Shown: positions 62,834-64,000 of the stretch, piece after piece | Position numbering within the stretch: the first letter of the stretch is position 1 | Layout of the letters: every line of letters starts with the position of its first letter | NCBI GenBank assembly: GCA_910588185.1 | Contig: CAJUQR010000002.1 | Location: 4,318 to 68,317, forward strand | DNA from: an uncultured Peptostreptococcaceae bacterium | GTDB taxonomy: Bacteria > Bacillota > Clostridia > Peptostreptococcales > Anaerovoracaceae | Direction of reading: 5' to 3' | Length of the DNA: 64,000 nt | Made by a program: the position numbers and the translations under genes | The notes under the pieces: model-generated | What the model was told of the DNA's origin: nothing | Database searches by the model: none | Seen by the model: only the letters and a program-made list of their open reading frames with translations

Positions 62834-63733
62834 ATGTCGTTATTTTCAGAAAAGAAGTCTTTTTTTGGTAGACTTTCAGAAAAAATAGGCGATGCCATCA
62901 TGGCAAGGGCACAAGTGGATGAAGAGCTTATGGATGAACTTGAGGAAATACTCATAACATCAGACATAGGCATGGATACTACCATGACCATCATGGAGAA
63001 TTTGAGAAGCAAAATAAAAAATAACAATATAACTAATCCTGAAAATGTCACAAAAGCACTGAAAGAGATTATGACAGAACTGGTGGATAAAGGAGAAAGG
63101 CAAAAATTATCAAGTGAAAATCCGCTGGTTGTACTTGTAATAGGAATCAATGGAGGAGGCAAGACTACAACTATCGGTAAGCTGGCATATAAGTGCAGGC
63201 AGGAAGGAAGAACCGTTATGCTTGCTGCCGCAGATACTTTCAGAGCTGCTGCTGCCCAGCAGCTTGTAATATGGGGACAGAGAAATGAAGTCAATGTAGT
63301 AAAGCATGGAGAAGGTGCAGATCCTTCGGCAGTGGTATATGACGCCATTCAGTCTGCGAAAGCAAAAAATATAGACGTTTTGATATGTGATACAGCAGGA
63401 AGGCTTCAAAATAAAAAGAATTTGATGGATGAACTTGCAAAGATGAACCGTGTAATAGACAGAGAATTTAGTGAAGCAAGGAGAGAAACTTTGCTGGTTC
63501 TTGATGCAACTACAGGTAAAAATGCAGTATCCCAAGCTCAGGAATTTGGTCAGGTTACCGATATTACGGGAATAGTTTTGACAAAGCTTGACGGAACTGC
63601 CAAAGGCGGAATTGCAATAACCATTGCAGATCAGTTCGACATGCCTATAAAATTTATAGGCGTTGGAGAAGGCATAGAGGATTTGAAGGAATTTGTTCCT
63701 GAAGAATTCATAGGAGGAATTTTTGATGAGTAA
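62834..63733 (+). CDS. ftsY: Signal recognition particle receptor FtsY
   Basis: 299-aa GTPase that docks ribosome-SRP complexes at the membrane. NG-domain motifs: GINGGGKTTTIGKLA (G1), DTFRAAAAQQL, CDTAGRLQNKKNLM (G3), TKLDGTAKGG (G4) and GVGEGIEDLKEF. The acidic A domain found in longer FtsY proteins is almost absent. ATG 62834 has AAAGGGGAAA upstream, chosen over an in-frame TTG at 62819. Overlaps der by 8 bp. Confidence 0.95.
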   Translation: MSLFSEKKSFFGRLSEKIGDAIMARAQVDEELMDELEEILITSDIGMDTTMTIMENLRSKIKNNNITNPENVTKALKEIMTELVDKGERQKLSSENPLVVLVIGINGGGKTTTIGKLAYKCRQEGRTVMLAAADTFRAAAAQQLVIWGQRNEVNVVKHGEGADPSAVVYDAIQSAKAKNIDVLICDTAGRLQNKKNLMDELAKMNRVIDREFSEARRETLLVLDATTGKNAVSQAQEFGQVTDITGIVLTKLDGTAKGGIAITIADQFDMPIKFIGVGEGIEDLKEFVPEEFIGGIFDE

Positions 63734-64000
63734 GCCTATAGTAGCCATAGTAGGCAGACCTAACGTAGGCAAGTCTACATTTTTTAATAAAATAGTAGGA
63801 AGACGTGTATCTATAGTAGAAGATACGCCGGGAGTAACGAGAGACAGGATATATGCTGAGGCAGAGTGGAATTCGATTCATTTTGCTCTCATAGATACAG
63901 GCGGTATTGAACCTGAAAGTCAGGATATAATTTTGTCACAGATGAGACAGCAAGCACAGATTGCCATGGATATGGCTGATGTTATATTATTTATTACCGA
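63726..64000 (+). CDS. der: Ribosome-biogenesis GTPase Der (EngA), 3' partial
   Basis: First 91 codons of a two-domain GTPase required for 50S assembly. SKPIVAIVGRPNVGKSTFFN holds the first G1, EDTPGVTRDR is switch I, and DTGGIEPESQD covers G3. The frame runs off the window end. ATG 63726 lies within the ftsY end, with TAGGAGG upstream. Confidence 0.93.
   Translation, partial: MSKPIVAIVGRPNVGKSTFFNKIVGRRVSIVEDTPGVTRDRIYAEAEWNSIHFALIDTGGIEPESQDIILSQMRQQAQIAMDMADVILFIT

Overview
The window reads as chromosome of an AT-rich, Gram-positive anaerobe of the Clostridia. The evidence is T-box control of valS, a leader-controlled Lsa-type ABC-F gene, an ANTAR regulator beside glnA, a GAAC-N4-GTTC type LexA box and the plsX-rnc-smc-ftsY-der order. 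A member of the Peptostreptococcales/Anaerovoracaceae would fit, but that placement is inference. Positions 1-15062 are a mobile element; the rest is chromosomal.

Region 1 (1-15062): the right-hand part of a Tn4451/TnpX-like integrative mobilizable element. It carries the 3' part of an hsdS gene with a GACA tetranucleotide tract, a Ser/Thr protein kinase, hsdR, a DUF3800 gene and a small partner gene of unknown function. A GC-richer backbone follows: DUF6076-like gene, excisionase-like HTH gene, a hairpin-rich mobilization region, DUF3847 gene, MobA/MobL relaxase, CHC2 primase, VapE-like helicase, a GGTTGAC iteron cluster, TnpW and a large serine recombinase. The relaxase looks damaged at both ends (ATA where the start should be, and an early TAG). 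The right end has cut a host XRE-type regulator gene. Its 3' part starts at 15063 and its 5' part is not in the window, so the element's left end, and probably the restriction operon as cargo, extend beyond position 1.

Region 2 (15063-36730): the truncated regulator, an XRE regulator fused to a superoxide-reductase-like domain, rarA, a HAD phosphatase, a membrane protein, folD behind a promoter with a palindromic operator, T-box-valS-folC-GNAT-thrE-type exporter pair, an SSB-like protein, glyA, a hydrolase, a C-type-lectin surface protein behind a poly-G promoter, Mn-catalase, ferredoxin, deoxyinosine glycosylase and a divergent MerR/MATE pair. Two AT-rich non-coding stretches (about 19.5-19.8 kb and 36.3-36.7 kb) share a 22-bp sequence and hold inverted repeats.

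Region 3 (36730-47379): a GyrI-like protein, then glnA behind a strong terminator with an ANTAR gene downstream, then a tight nucleotide operon pyrG-purF-purC-purB-purA-guaA.

Region 4 (47380-57460): accessory genes. They include a LexA-box promoter driving a short reading frame, an Mrr-like nuclease and a DUF1848 protein; a ferritin-like protein; a lipoprotein; tRNA-Ala(GGC); an ABC-F resistance gene with leader peptide and attenuator; an iron alcohol dehydrogenase; two possible immunity proteins; and an ECF sigma/anti-sigma pair in which both genes look damaged.

Region 5 (57534-64000): plsX, rnc, smc, ftsY and the start of der, tightly packed.

The most interesting signals are switchable or conditional: a tetranucleotide tract in hsdS, a poly-G tract in the spacer of a surface-protein promoter, a SaPI-like iteron origin, a damaged relaxase, an unclassified 42-bp-period inverted repeat, and an SOS-controlled nuclease operon with a short overlapping frame.
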